Positions 12,313-22,668 of a DNA stretch of 64,000 nt are shown in pieces. Positions within the stretch are counted from its first letter, which is position 1. The number at the start of each line of letters is the position of its first letter. The stretch comes from Phymatolithon calcareum (taxonomy: Eukaryota > Rhodophyta > Florideophyceae > Hapalidiales): positions 1,488,001-1,552,000 of the forward strand of contig OZ345382.1 in the NCBI GenBank assembly GCA_977006965.1. The letters are read 5' to 3'. The notes beneath the pieces were generated by a model, which saw nothing but the letters and a program-made list of their open reading frames with translations, was not told the DNA's origin and made no database searches. A program made the position numbers and the translations under genes.

Positions 12313-12615
12313 TTGCGATGGGAGAATCCCAGATACCGCTATTTCAAGGATGGCTCGACGAGCGTTCGTATTGAGGAGGAGGATTTGGATAAGATTACAA
12401 ATAAGAGACCGGGTTTTTATTGTCCCTGCACTTTCAAAGTTTCTTGCCGTTGTATCATCGCGCTTCATTTTGACTTTCCCAGCCTTTCCTTGTTAGAATA
12501 CAAGAATCTAAATTCTCTGCAAGAGGTTTTCGTTCTCTTAAAAAAATTTCTTCTAAGGAAGTTCAGAGTTGCATTGAGAAATATTTCCTCTCTCTATTAT
12601 TATTCTCGAAAATAG
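12313..12615 (+). other. Unassigned protein-like stretch after the MYND relic
   Basis: A plus-strand frame with text such as NPRYRYFKDGSTSVRIEEEDLDK looks like real protein over its first ~35 residues, then turns into AT-rich chance sequence. It may be a separate exon of the MYND gene relic or another broken gene. No domain was recognised. Confidence 0.25.
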
Positions 12616-12699
12616 TACGCGGAATAAATCTACAAGAGTATCGTACGTTTTATTGCAACAATTTCCCTATTCTACAAATTGTGCTGGATCCAGCACACT

Positions 12700-13760
12700 A
12701 ATCTGGAATACTGTCGCCTATTGGAAATTGCCTATCCAGTTTGTGATGCAATGCAACCGCGTCGCCCCGATCCATTCAACTGATCAGCAAGTTCACTTCC
12801 AGCCTCATCAACCTGCCTCTGGCACACAGCACTTCACCACCACCATGAACCTATCGCAAAGCGATACAGGCGTGAAAACCATTACCAGTCGCATCCGTTT
12901 CGGATGTCTCCGGTTCGAAGTCATGCCGGACAACAGTTGTATCCACATGGTTATTTGCAAAGCAGGAACCTATTCAGACTCGTTCATTGCCGTTCGCGTC
13001 TACGTGGTCATCATGAACGTGCACGATTACAGTCACAAGAATACCAGTAAGCCACGACTTGCTGATGTAGACAAGGATGGCACTCTGAACGGTAAGCTTA
13101 TGCTAAAAATCGGCTTGCTATCTATTGGCGACTGTGCGGTTAGGAAAATTTGCGATTCGTGGAGTTCTTCTCTCGACAACTCTGTGGAGCACTGGACTTG
13201 CGGCTGCCCGGTCACCTTATGTACCGTCTTGACTAAGCCGAACGATTTCTACCCGTTGAAGAGGTCGCAGTTTAACAAGGATAACGTTCCAATGAATCCG
13301 ATCATGAGCACCATAGCGGCCACCAATTGATGGAGATTGGAGACATGGAGCATGTCCAGGCCATGACTCGCGGTTGGGGCAAAATTATGGGCACAATCCG
13401 CAAAAGTCTAGTTCACTAGATTATTGTGAAGAAGACAGGTGGCGAAGTACGCCCAGGATCTCCAGAACGCCGCATTGTGCCCAAATGTGCGATGCTTCGC
13501 TTGTACGACACGGAGAAAAGTTTGTCGTCCTGAATATGCTTCATGCGGCGCGCGTTGAAGGCAATTCACTTTAGTCCGGGGACCCGAGGGTTCTTCTTAG
13601 GAGAATTCTCCGACCGTACATACATCATGAAGAGAACTGTGCGAGAAAGAGCCGAGTTCCAGAGCGCTCTGGGGCATCACTTCCACTAGCCTACGATATG
13701 GGAAAATTCTAAATCGAGGCAGCGCGTCCTTGGGAGCAAGAGCAATCATCGCCAGTACAT
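12700..13760 (+). repeat. R2 dispersed family, copy B (longest)
   Basis: The central and 3' parts match copy C (16630-17290) and the 3' end matches copy A (3590-3800). Shared landmarks with copy C include 'GACAAGGATGGCACTCTGA', 'ATCTGCGATTCGTGG', 'GAGGCCATGAC(C/T)CGC' and 'GT(T/C)(C/G)ACT(A/G)GAT(T/C)AT(T/C)GTGAAGAAGAC'. Three copies in 14 kb in the same orientation make this a genuine dispersed family of unknown nature. Confidence 0.65.
12845..13330 (+). CDS. R2-family hypothetical protein
   Basis: ATG at 12845 follows a CACCACC leader and opens a 161-codon frame ending at 13330. The same protein text is recognisable in copy C, with matched positions around ADVDKDGTLNGK / GADKDGTLSSK and KICDSWSSSLDN / VICDSWGSSLGD, so the frame is probably the ancestral one. 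The region after the stop (13331-13600) also aligns with copy C, so the original protein may have been longer. No catalytic motif, transmembrane segment or known domain was recognised. Confidence 0.4.
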   Translation: MNLSQSDTGVKTITSRIRFGCLRFEVMPDNSCIHMVICKAGTYSDSFIAVRVYVVIMNVHDYSHKNTSKPRLADVDKDGTLNGKLMLKIGLLSIGDCAVRKICDSWSSSLDNSVEHWTCGCPVTLCTVLTKPNDFYPLKRSQFNKDNVPMNPIMSTIAATN

Positions 13761-15400
13761 CATCCCCTTGCATCTCATTTTGTGCGTGAAGATGATACGA
13801 TTTATGCCTTCTGCAGCATGGAAAGGCTACACAGAAGGAAAAATACGCACCTCCCGATCTATAGCGTTCATCGCGATTTACGCGGGGAATGTTATAGGGA
13901 CAGGAGGATACACTAGGTTTGGTCTGGTCGTTCTCTTGAGAGAAGACGAGGGCGCTGCGAAGCGGCGACTATTATAGAAAGAGGGATTGGATCTAAAGGT
14001 GATGTATTGGACCGTCGGATTACTTGGAAATATGACAACTGGAACAATGGCAGTTTCGAGAAGCCTCTCCGTAAATGCTTACACTCTAACTAATGTATTT
14101 CAGATGACAGTGCTGGGCAGATGTAAATAGTGCTTTTCGACTGTAAGAAAGGGTGATAGGGTTTGTCTTGATAATCCTCGGTCTCTTGAGTACGTATCGA
14201 GACCTACCGGGCTTTAATGACTCCAATAGTATCCGGAAAGCGTTGCAATAAATGGACGCTGTATGGACTATAGAAGAGAGGTAGGTTTAGCGTATGAGCA
14301 AGTAAGATATTGGCGTTGAGCGCCACAATCTGTTTGAAGGCGTCGACGAGTCTGAGCCGGGAAATGTAACGATTTTACTGTAAAAATGGTTATATATGTA
14401 GTAAAAGTATGAGTGCTACGTTTCGTATTAACTAAATGTTACACCTGTAGTACAAAATTAGTCAACCGTATGCAAATACACGGTTGTTACGAGTACCATT
14501 TCAAGGCTTCTGTTTAAAGTATTTCTATTTGTCTAAATTAAATTCGAACAACTTTCAAAAGAAAAATAGGATGTGGAATCTGAACTGTGCTCTTTATTTG
14601 TAAAGCACAGGTTTAATATGGAATGGAAGATGTGGACGATATCTCTATAAGACGATCCGACGTTCCATTTTGTTTAAGAAGGCAACAATGAAGCTGAGCA
14701 AACAACTCAAGGTAACGTTGAAGAGTGTTTATTGGACATTACGTTTAGTACGTCTCGACCACAAAAGAAAAGAGTAAAGTAAAACTCTATTCCAACATGT
14801 AAAAGTTCTAACAAATATTATAACGACTAGATCATAATAAAAATGTCTTTGTTTTCTGGACGCGAGAAAACACGAGCTGCTTTCATGTAGCTGACGTGAA
14901 CTTGGACCGATAAATATTTAATAGTTCATCTGAAGATGAGCATTTTCAGAGCTCATATCACTTTCATTCAAACTGAGTTCTATTGGCCAGATGATCTTCT
15001 AAACCCGGTCAACCTTCAACTTATAAAACCTGATGCGGGAAAAATAAGTTGGAAGCTTAAATTCAATTGTTTATTTTAATGTGATGAGGATTTTATAAGT
15101 TGTAAATCACTACATTATTCCTCGGAGAGGAGAACAATATAACTTCGATTTTCTAGAGAATTTGAGAAGGGGAAGAGGAAAAAATAAGTTTTTTCTAACT
15201 TAATTTTTGTTCAGAGGTAAGAATAAAATAAGTTAGTTTTTTTAATATTTTGCAGACTTGAACCGAAAATGAGAACAGCGTAGACGTGGACCGCTTCATC
15301 ATCGTTTCGGTTCGTAGTGGTCCAGTGAATTATCCTACAGTAGGCAGCATTTAAACAACGTGGATGTAAGATAGAAGAAAGAAGGACGAAACGCAGAGAG
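13761..15400. other. AT-rich intergenic stretch, no gene recognised
   Basis: Very AT-rich, with many stops in all frames and no repeat copy or domain recognised. It ends just before the Crypton-like ORF and may include that element's 5' flank. Confidence 0.5.
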
Positions 15401-15407
15401 AAGCGGT

Positions 15408-16610
15408 ATGCATCATGCACCGCAATGCATCCACGACTCCGAGGATGACTCAGATGAGTTCGTCCCCGAAACTCCCCCGCCAATGCAAAATCTGTCCAAT
15501 ATCTATGCAAACAAACCTTCCGTCGAGAATCCTTCCACCAACAATCCCCACTCCAGAAATCATTCCGCAAGCAGTCCAGGCGCCGGCAACTCTCACGTCA
15601 AAGATAATCCTTCCAACACACCACCCGCGTCCAATCCTACTGGCAACAATCCTCACGCAAACAATCCATCTACCGACAATCCTTCTGCCATGAACCTTCA
15701 TCCACTAAATCATCCTGGCGACAACCCTCCTGCAGAAAATCATCCAGACGGCACATTTGCTATGCTTCAGCCATCTTCCGAAGCTATGGCATTGCTCGGA
15801 ATGAAAGTCAATCCCAATACGGAAAGCAGCACAAAGTCCGCGATAACGGCTTGGGCGAAAGTTCTGTTCAGAGCAGAGTATGAAACGTTCAAACAAAATG
15901 CAAGCTCTGCGGATGAGAAAGCGGCGTGGATGTGGTCATTGCTGAAAGAGAAAGTACTGGCCGGATATGACGGCGGTTCAACTCTGCCGCACCAAGCTTT
16001 GCGGAATCTAAATATCGCCTTGGGAGAATTTTGTGTTCACAACAGGACAAGTGATGGAAAACGATTGTCCCCGTCGACACTCGTGGGATACGTTCATGGT
16101 ATTAATCGATTTTTCAAGGACCATGGTGTCGAAGTGAATATGTAGCGTGATTCAATTTTCAGGGATAAGGACACTGGGTTTTACCATCTTCTAGAGAATA
16201 TTGTGCGCGACCAACAGGCTGTTGGAGATCACAGGAAGCCCTACAATATTCTCAGTGACATGGATGTGGAAAAGATTTTGGAAACTACAATCCCAAACAA
16301 CCCTTTAAATTACTGTCAGCGTTTGCTTCTGGTTATGGGTTTGCTTCTTGGAGTACGTAGTGAGCCCAACCGTCTTCTGAAATGGTCTAATTTTTTCACG
16401 AGTTTCGCGAAAACGGGGAGCCAACCATTCGGTACGAGGGAAGTGTCGGGTCCTCAGATGGAACATCAAAGAACGCGAAGGGTACAGTCTGTTCAACCTC
16501 AATCCGGGACACAACGCTTCAACCGATCGCCATCATGATTCTTCTCCCAAGCGATAGACAAACGATAACTACTGCCAATGCCCCTTTTTTGGATGGCTCT
16601 CGGTATATTG
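15408..16610 (+). pseudogene. Crypton-like tyrosine recombinase, decayed
   Basis: ATG at 15408 gives 245 codons. Residues ~30-120 are a low-complexity Asn-Pro-rich tract. From ~130 on is an N-terminal SAM-like core-binding domain like that of Crypton/DUF3504 proteins (SAITAWAKVLFRAEYETF..., ALRNLNIALGEFCVHN, STLVGYVHGINRFFKDHG). The frame continues after an in-frame TAG (16144-16146) as IFRDKDTGFYHLLENIV and the catalytic-domain start LLLVMGLLLGVRSEPNRLLKW, containing the probable first catalytic Arg. A one-base slip in a T-run near 16391-16396 moves it to another frame, which carries the TSKNAKG motif typical of this family. The C-terminal catalytic H-x-x-R and Tyr were not found. The element is a dead Crypton. 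Confidence 0.75.
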
Positions 16611-16629
16611 ATCATCACTAACCTCATCG

Positions 16630-17290
16630 AAGACTTTTTCCAGTTCAAAATTATGCCGGACAACAACAGCACCCAAATGTTGGTTCGAAAACCAGGAACC
16701 TAATCGGACCATTTCGTTGCCGTTCGTGTCGACGTGCTAATCGTGAACGCGCACGAATGCGTTCACAAGTCCGTTACCAAGCTTCCATTGAATGGTGCAG
16801 ACAAGGATGGCACTCTGAGCAGTAAGATCGTGCTAATAATCAGCCTGCCGCCTATTGCCGACCTTGCAGTCAGGGTAATCTGCGATTCGTGGGGATCCTC
16901 TCTTGGAGATTCGGCGGACTCGCGGCTGGCCAGACACTTTCTGTGCCGCCGTGACGCAGCCGAGCGATTTTCGCCGATTGTGGATACGGTTTAAGAACGA
17001 AAACGTTCCAAGGAATCCAAAGTTGGTGCACGCGCGTGGAAAAGTGAACCAAAATTGGACAACATCAACAACTACATAAAATGCATTCTGCATAGATCGA
17101 GGGCCAACTGGAGGAAATACACAACTTGTCTCATGGACTCGAATAACGAGTCATGGAGACTAGAGACTCGGATCTTGTCGAGGCCATGACCCGCAGATGG
17201 GGCCGGATTCTGGCCATAATCCAGAAAGGTCCGGTTGACTGGATCATCGTGAAGAAGACCAGCGACGAAGTATATGCAGTGCAAAGGGCA
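16630..17290 (+). repeat. R2 dispersed family, copy C
   Basis: It starts just after the Crypton relic with 'CAGTTCAAAATTATGCCGGACAAC', matching copy B's 'CGGTTCGAAGTCATGCCGGACAAC'. It follows copy B through 'GACAAGGATGGCACTCTGAG' and 'ATCTGCGATTCGTGGGGAT' to 'GTGAAGAAGACC'. It contains stops (for example CCTAATCGG near 16699), so it is a pseudogene copy. The frame at 16734-16994 retains the family protein text. Confidence 0.65.
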
Positions 17291-17423
17291 GAGAATCGAA
17301 ATTCTCCAGAAAAATGGTTTCCATAGACTGTGAGATATTCTGTATCACAGAAGTAATTAACGTTCTCTATTCAGAGCGACCAGTTTCTCACACACACAAA
17401 AACAATGTTCGACAAGGAGGAAT

Positions 17424-17780
17424 TCAAAATGAGCAGTCTCCATGATCTGCCCGCGGTGCAGATTCGGGAAAAACGCGTTCACGGGTCGCAAATACGGCTT
17501 TGGTGTATGTGATTCCACGCTTTTCAAGTACGCGTCTACAACTGCGTCCTCCCTCCTTCAACAATCGTCCGCACACTTGGAACAGAAACGCTCGCGCTCC
17601 TTGCGTTACTCTTCCCCACGACACTTGTATCGCTCTCCAAACCAATTCGAAGCTCCGTCTTACTCTTTCTGGAATACATTGGTCCCCTACCGTCAGTAAA
17701 CAATCAAAGTCCGCTTTCAGTGCCAATATCCCACCTATCTCACCACGAGATATCAGGCACGACGTTTCGGGGAAAAACAT
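17424..17780 (-). pseudogene. Fragment of the NB-ARC/WD40 receptor (linker region)
   Basis: The minus-strand text GEIGGILALKADFDCLL... through ...FLFQVCGRLLKEGG aligns with the linker between the NB-ARC and WD40 parts of the receptor at 35394-39437 (residues ~660-730 there). The copy then continues, frame-shifted, to the segment just before the first WD repeat. It is fused at its upstream side (about 17775) to a deoxyhypusine synthase fragment. With ~120 codons and no functional domain it is a duplicated scrap, but it shows the receptor belongs to a multi-copy family. Confidence 0.8.
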
Positions 17781-18054
17781 GCTCTCGCACCATGCTGTTT
17801 ATGGTCTCCACGGCCAGACCGAAATTCGTTGCCTGAAACCCAGTGGTTCTGTAACAATTGAAGAGCGCATTGTAGTCGACTTCAACGTCTTCAAAAGTGT
17901 ATCCTTTTACAGCTTCCGAGGCGTACGGAAGCGGCTCAGATTTGACAAGTACTGCATCGGTCGTAAGCTTGGGCACATTGGACGCGGTTGCAAGATTCGG
18001 CGCGTTGGACGCCATTGCTGATGGCATCGGGCACAAGAAATGAAGGCGCAGCAC
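17775..18054 (-). pseudogene. Deoxyhypusine synthase N-terminal fragment
   Basis: From an ATG at 18054 (or 18021), the minus strand encodes text ending in ...KLTTDAVLVKSEPLP, GYTFEDVEVDYNALF and TTGFQATNFGLAVETINSM. These are the conserved N-terminal blocks of eukaryotic deoxyhypusine synthase, which transfers the aminobutyl group of spermidine to a lysine of eIF5A. Only ~85 of the usual ~350 residues remain. The frame then runs into the NLR fragment, giving a chimeric scrap without the NAD-binding or catalytic Lys regions. Confidence 0.85.
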
Positions 18055-18153
18055 AGAAAAAGGTTAAGCGCAGGTATTTTTTGAGAAAGCTATAATTTTA
18101 TTGTTTATTCGAATTATACTTTATATTATAATTTATTATACTTTTGTTAACTT

Positions 18154-18660
18154 ACAGTCTTCTCGGCGTACTCCGCCTTCCCGTCGGATTCCACGACGCC
18201 CGATCCACATCACCCTATCCGCTATCGCGCCCATCGCCTGCTCAAAAATGACTGCGCGCAAAGAGCATAGGCCTATTGGTTCAAGGCCCGCCCCTGTGAG
18301 CACGGACCAGTTTGCGCTGATGATTGAAAAGGAAATCGAGAAGCGCCTCGGCAAGGCTGTCGAATCCGAGCGGCGTTTTCAAGTATTGCTCTGAGCGATG
18401 CCAGAAAATGGAAACTCGCTCAAAGAATCTACGGAAAACCGCATGTTTCGAAAGAGCATAACCACGGCGATGAAAAAATTCGGCGCAATTATTGAGCAAG
18501 AGAGTAGAGCGTTAGTAGAAACCAAAAACCGTCCTTAAAAAACGACCATTTCTTTCACAATTCTATACTTTTTCTACACGACAACTAGAATACGTTACTC
18601 GCACGGGAGCCACGTCTAAATTGTCCAATCGGCAAGCGTGGGGATCGCGGTTCGCAATCA
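18154..18660. repeat. Left inverted arm of foldback structure (~507 bp)
   Basis: The reverse complement aligns along its length with 21381-21914 at roughly 85-90% by eye, from the 'GATTGCGAACCGCGAT' next to the array out to 'AAGACTGTAAGT' at the far end. It contains a 48-codon ORF (18247-18393) whose text is kept almost unchanged in the other arm, and a splice-donor-like GACTGTAAG in the arm's outward sense. Long inverted arms around a short-unit tandem array recall foldback (FB-type) elements. Confidence 0.85.
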
Positions 18661-21380
18661 AAAATGAATGAAAATGAATGAAAATGAATGAAAATGAATG
18701 AAAATGAATGAAAATGAATGAAAATGAATGAAAATGAATGAAAATGAATGAAAATGAATGAAAATGAATGAAAATGAATGAAAATGAATGAAAATGAATG
18801 AAAATGAATGAAAATGAATGAAAATGAATGAAAATGAATGAAAATGAATGAAAATGAATGAAAATGAATGAAAATGAATGAAAATGAATGAAAATGAATG
18901 AAAATGAATGAAAATGAATGAAAATGAATGAAAATGAATGAAAATGAATGAAAATGAATGAAAATGAATGAAAATGAATGAAAATGAATGAAAATGAATG
19001 AAAATGAATGAAAATGAATGAAAATGAATGAAAATGAATGAAAATGAATGAAAATGAATGAAAATGAATGAAAATGAATGAAAATGAATGAAAATGAATG
19101 AAAATGAATGAAAATGAATGAAAATGAATGAAAATGAATGAAAATGAATGAAAATGAATGAAAATGAATGAAAATGAATGAAAATGAATGAAAATGAATG
19201 AAAATGAATGAAAATGAATGAAAATGAATGAAAATGAATGAAAATGAATGAAAATGAATGAAAATGAATGAAAATGAATGAAAATGAATGAAAATGAATG
19301 AAAATGAATGAAAATGAATGAAAATGAATGAAAATGAATGAAAATGAATGAAAATGAATGAAAATGAATGAAAATGAATGAAAATGAATGAAAATGAATG
19401 AAAATGAATGAAAATGAATGAAAATGAATGAAAATGAATGAAAATGAATGAAAATGAATGAAAATGAATGAAAATGAATGAAAATGAATGAAAATGAATG
19501 AAAATGAATGAAAATGAATGAAAATGAATGAAAATGAATGAAAATGAATGAAAATGAATGAAAATGAATGAAAATGAATGAAAATGAATGAAAATGAATG
19601 AAAATGAATGAAAATGAATGAAAATGAATGAAAATGAATGAAAATGAATGAAAATGAATGAAAATGAATGAAAATGAATGAAAATGAATGAAAATGAATG
19701 AAAATGAATGAAAATGAATGAAAATGAATGAAAATGAATGAAAATGAATGAAAATGAATGAAAATGAATGAAAATGAATGAAAATGAATGAAAATGAATG
19801 AAAATGAATGAAAATGAATGAAAATGAATGAAAATGAATGAAAATGAATGAAAATGAATGAAAATGAATGAAAATGAATGAAAATGAATGAAAATGAATG
19901 AAAATGAATGAAAATGAATGAAAATGAATGAAAATGAATGAAAATGAATGAAAATGAATGAAAATGAATGAAAATGAATGAAAATGAATGAAAATGAATG
20001 AAAATGAATGAAAATGAATGAAAATGAATGAAAATGAATGAAAATGAATGAAAATGAATGAAAATGAATGAAAATGAATGAAAATGAATGAAAATGAATG
20101 AAAATGAATGAAAATGAATGAAAATGAATGAAAATGAATGAAAATGAATGAAAATGAATGAAAATGAATGAAAATGAATGAAAATGAATGAAAATGAATG
20201 AAAATGAATGAAAATGAATGAAAATGAATGAAAATGAATGAAAATGAATGAAAATGAATGAAAATGAATGAAAATGAATGAAAATGAATGAAAATGAATG
20301 AAAATGAATGAAAATGAATGAAAATGAATGAAAATGAATGAAAATGAATGAAAATGAATGAAAATGAATGAAAATGAATGAAAATGAATGAAAATGAATG
20401 AAAATGAATGAAAATGAATGAAAATGAATGAAAATGAATGAAAATGAATGAAAATGAATGAAAATGAATGAAAATGAATGAAAATGAATGAAAATGAATG
20501 AAAATGAATGAAAATGAATGAAAATGAATGAAAATGAATGAAAATGAATGAAAATGAATGAAAATGAATGAAAATGAATGAAAATGAATGAAAATGAATG
20601 AAAATGAATGAAAATGAATGAAAATGAATGAAAATGAATGAAAATGAATGAAAATGAATGAAAATGAATGAAAATGAATGAAAATGAATGAAAATGAATG
20701 AAAATGAATGAAAATGAATGAAAATGAATGAAAATGAATGAAAATGAATGAAAATGAATGAAAATGAATGAAAATGAATGAAAATGAATGAAAATGAATG
20801 AAAATGAATGAAAATGAATGAAAATGAATGAAAATGAATGAAAATGAATGAAAATGAATGAAAATGAATGAAAATGAATGAAAATGAATGAAAATGAATG
20901 AAAATGAATGAAAATGAATGAAAATGAATGAAAATGAATGAAAATGAATGAAAATGAATGAAAATGAATGAAAATGAATGAAAATGAATGAAAATGAATG
21001 AAAATGAATGAAAATGAATGAAAATGAATGAAAATGAATGAAAATGAATGAAAATGAATGAAAATGAATGAAAATGAATGAAAATGAATGAAAATGAATG
21101 AAAATGAATGAAAATGAATGAAAATGAATGAAAATGAATGAAAATGAATGAAAATGAATGAAAATGAATGAAAATGAATGAAAATGAATGAAAATGAATG
21201 AAAATGAATGAAAATGAATGAAAATGAATGAAAATGAATGAAAATGAATGAAAATGAATGAAAATGAATGAAAATGAATGAAAATGAATGAAAATGAATG
21301 AAAATGAATGAAAATGAATGAAAATGAATGAAAATGAATGAAAATGAATGAAAATGAATGAAAATGAATGAAAATGAATG
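18661..21380. repeat. Perfect tandem array of a 10-bp unit (272 copies)
   Basis: AAAATGAATG is repeated 272 times over 2,720 bp with no visible variant. It is open on the minus strand in two frames (an Ile-His-Phe-Ser periodic text over 900 codons), purely because the unit lacks stops in that sense. The frames are not considered genes. At the right edge (21379-21384) a TGATCA palindrome begins about 1.5 inverted units leading into the right arm. Confidence 0.97.
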
Positions 21381-21914
21381 ATCATTTTTATTCATTTTTG
21401 ATTGCGAACCGCGATTTTTGCGCTTGCCGATTGGATAATTTAGACGTGGCTCTCGTGCGAGTGGCGTATTCTAGTTGTCGTGTAGAAAAAGTATTGAACA
21501 GTGAAATAAATAAATGGTCGTTTTTTAATGACTGTTTTTGCTGTCTACTTACGCTTTATTCTCTTGCTCAATAATTGCGCCGAAGTTTTTCATCGCCGTG
21601 GTTATGCTCTTCCGAAACATGCGGTTGTCCGTAGATTCTACGAGCGGGTTTCCAATTGCTGGCATCGCTCAGAGCAATACTTGAAAACGCCGTTCGGATT
21701 CGACAGCCTTGCCGAGGCGCTTCTCGATTTCCTTTTCAATCATCAGCGCAAACTGGTCCCTGCTCACAGGGGCGTGCCTTGGACCTATAGGCCTATGCTC
21801 TTTGCGCGCAGTCATTTTTGAGCAGGCGATGGGCGCGATAGCGGATAGGGTGATGTGGATCGGGCGTCGTGGAATCCGACGGGAAGGCGGTGTACGCCCA
21901 GAAGACTGTAAGTG
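21381..21914. repeat. Right inverted arm of foldback structure
   Basis: Partner of 18154-18660 in reverse orientation. It begins with inverted array text (ATTCATTTTTGATTG) and runs to the GACTGTAAGT motif at about 21905-21914. Past that point the two flanks are unrelated. The arm overlaps the start of the piggyBac-like relic, suggesting that the repeated arm derives partly from that element's 5' region. Confidence 0.85.
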
Positions 21915-22668
21915 GGACGGTGCAAGTGGTAAACGTGGAGAAAATTAATGGTCGGACAAGCACTGCACTACGTGTAAAATGGGTTCTAGTTACGAAGCCG
22001 GTGGAGAAGATTATCAAGACAGTCAAGATTACCAACGTAAGGGCAGAAAAGGCTGACTAAGATTGTTCTTCTAGTCGCCTAATTGTATCAAGTCCCAGTC
22101 GGAAAAACTCACTACAGCCCCGACCGGCTTACAGTTCTCGTGGTCGCCAATCTTCATCGCCAAACGTCAACTTCCCGGCTCCCGACGCAACCAAAACTCT
22201 CCAGAAGACTACAAAAACATCCGAAGAACCCATACAAGCTCTGCCCGGCCACTTGCGGGATCTCTCGCCTATGCTCTGCAAGGTTCCTGGGACCAAGCAC
22301 CACAAGAGGAACTCGATGTCGTTACTCCAGAACGTGAGCCGAATACTGTTGTTCATGGCGCGGAATAGTTCGAGCTCCAAGTTCTATGTCCCATTGGGGG
22401 ATGGCTTACCCGTCAGTTCTGGCGAGTTCGCACATTGAATGGAGATTTTATATCCGGAAACGGCGGTATCGGGTCCCGCACTCCGTACGATTGCTTCATG
22501 ACGATATTTCCACAAGCCCACCTTCGGAAAACGGCTACTTGGACGCCCGCTAATCTGAAAAGAATCGGAAGACAGGAGACGACTGTGAAAGAGTTGCTTA
22601 AGTTTTTCGGAGTACTTTTATTCATAACGATGTTTGAGTTAGGCGCTAAGCAAGAACTGCACCCCCCC
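21869..22668 (+). pseudogene. piggyBac-like (DDE_Tnp_1_7) transposase N-terminal relic
   Basis: A first frame (21869-22060) encodes a Lys/Val-rich stretch (NGRTSTALRVKWVLVTKPVEK). After a Ser/Pro-rich linker, a second stretch (about 22265-22665, with a stop at 22368-22370 and a frameshift) reads PIGGWLTRQFWRVRTLNGDF, then GGIGSRTPYDCFMTIFPQ and TTVKELLKFFGVLLFITMFELG. These match the N-terminal part of piggyBac-type transposases common in algal and oomycete genomes. The catalytic Asp residues and C-terminal zinc ribbon are missing because the text ends abruptly against the Gypsy relic at about 22668. Confidence 0.65.

Noticed and set aside
16144-16164. A 21-nt intron (GTAGCG...TTTTCAG) in the Crypton ORF
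   Set aside because: The frame is the same on both sides, so a single nonsense codon explains the data. The intervening residues (RDSIFRDKDTGFY) also fit the family alignment.
18563-21395. Two overlapping ~940-codon minus-strand ORFs with periodic Ile-His-Phe-Ser text
   Set aside because: They only read through the perfect 10-bp tandem array, whose unit has no stop in that sense. No start context or unique sequence supports a gene.
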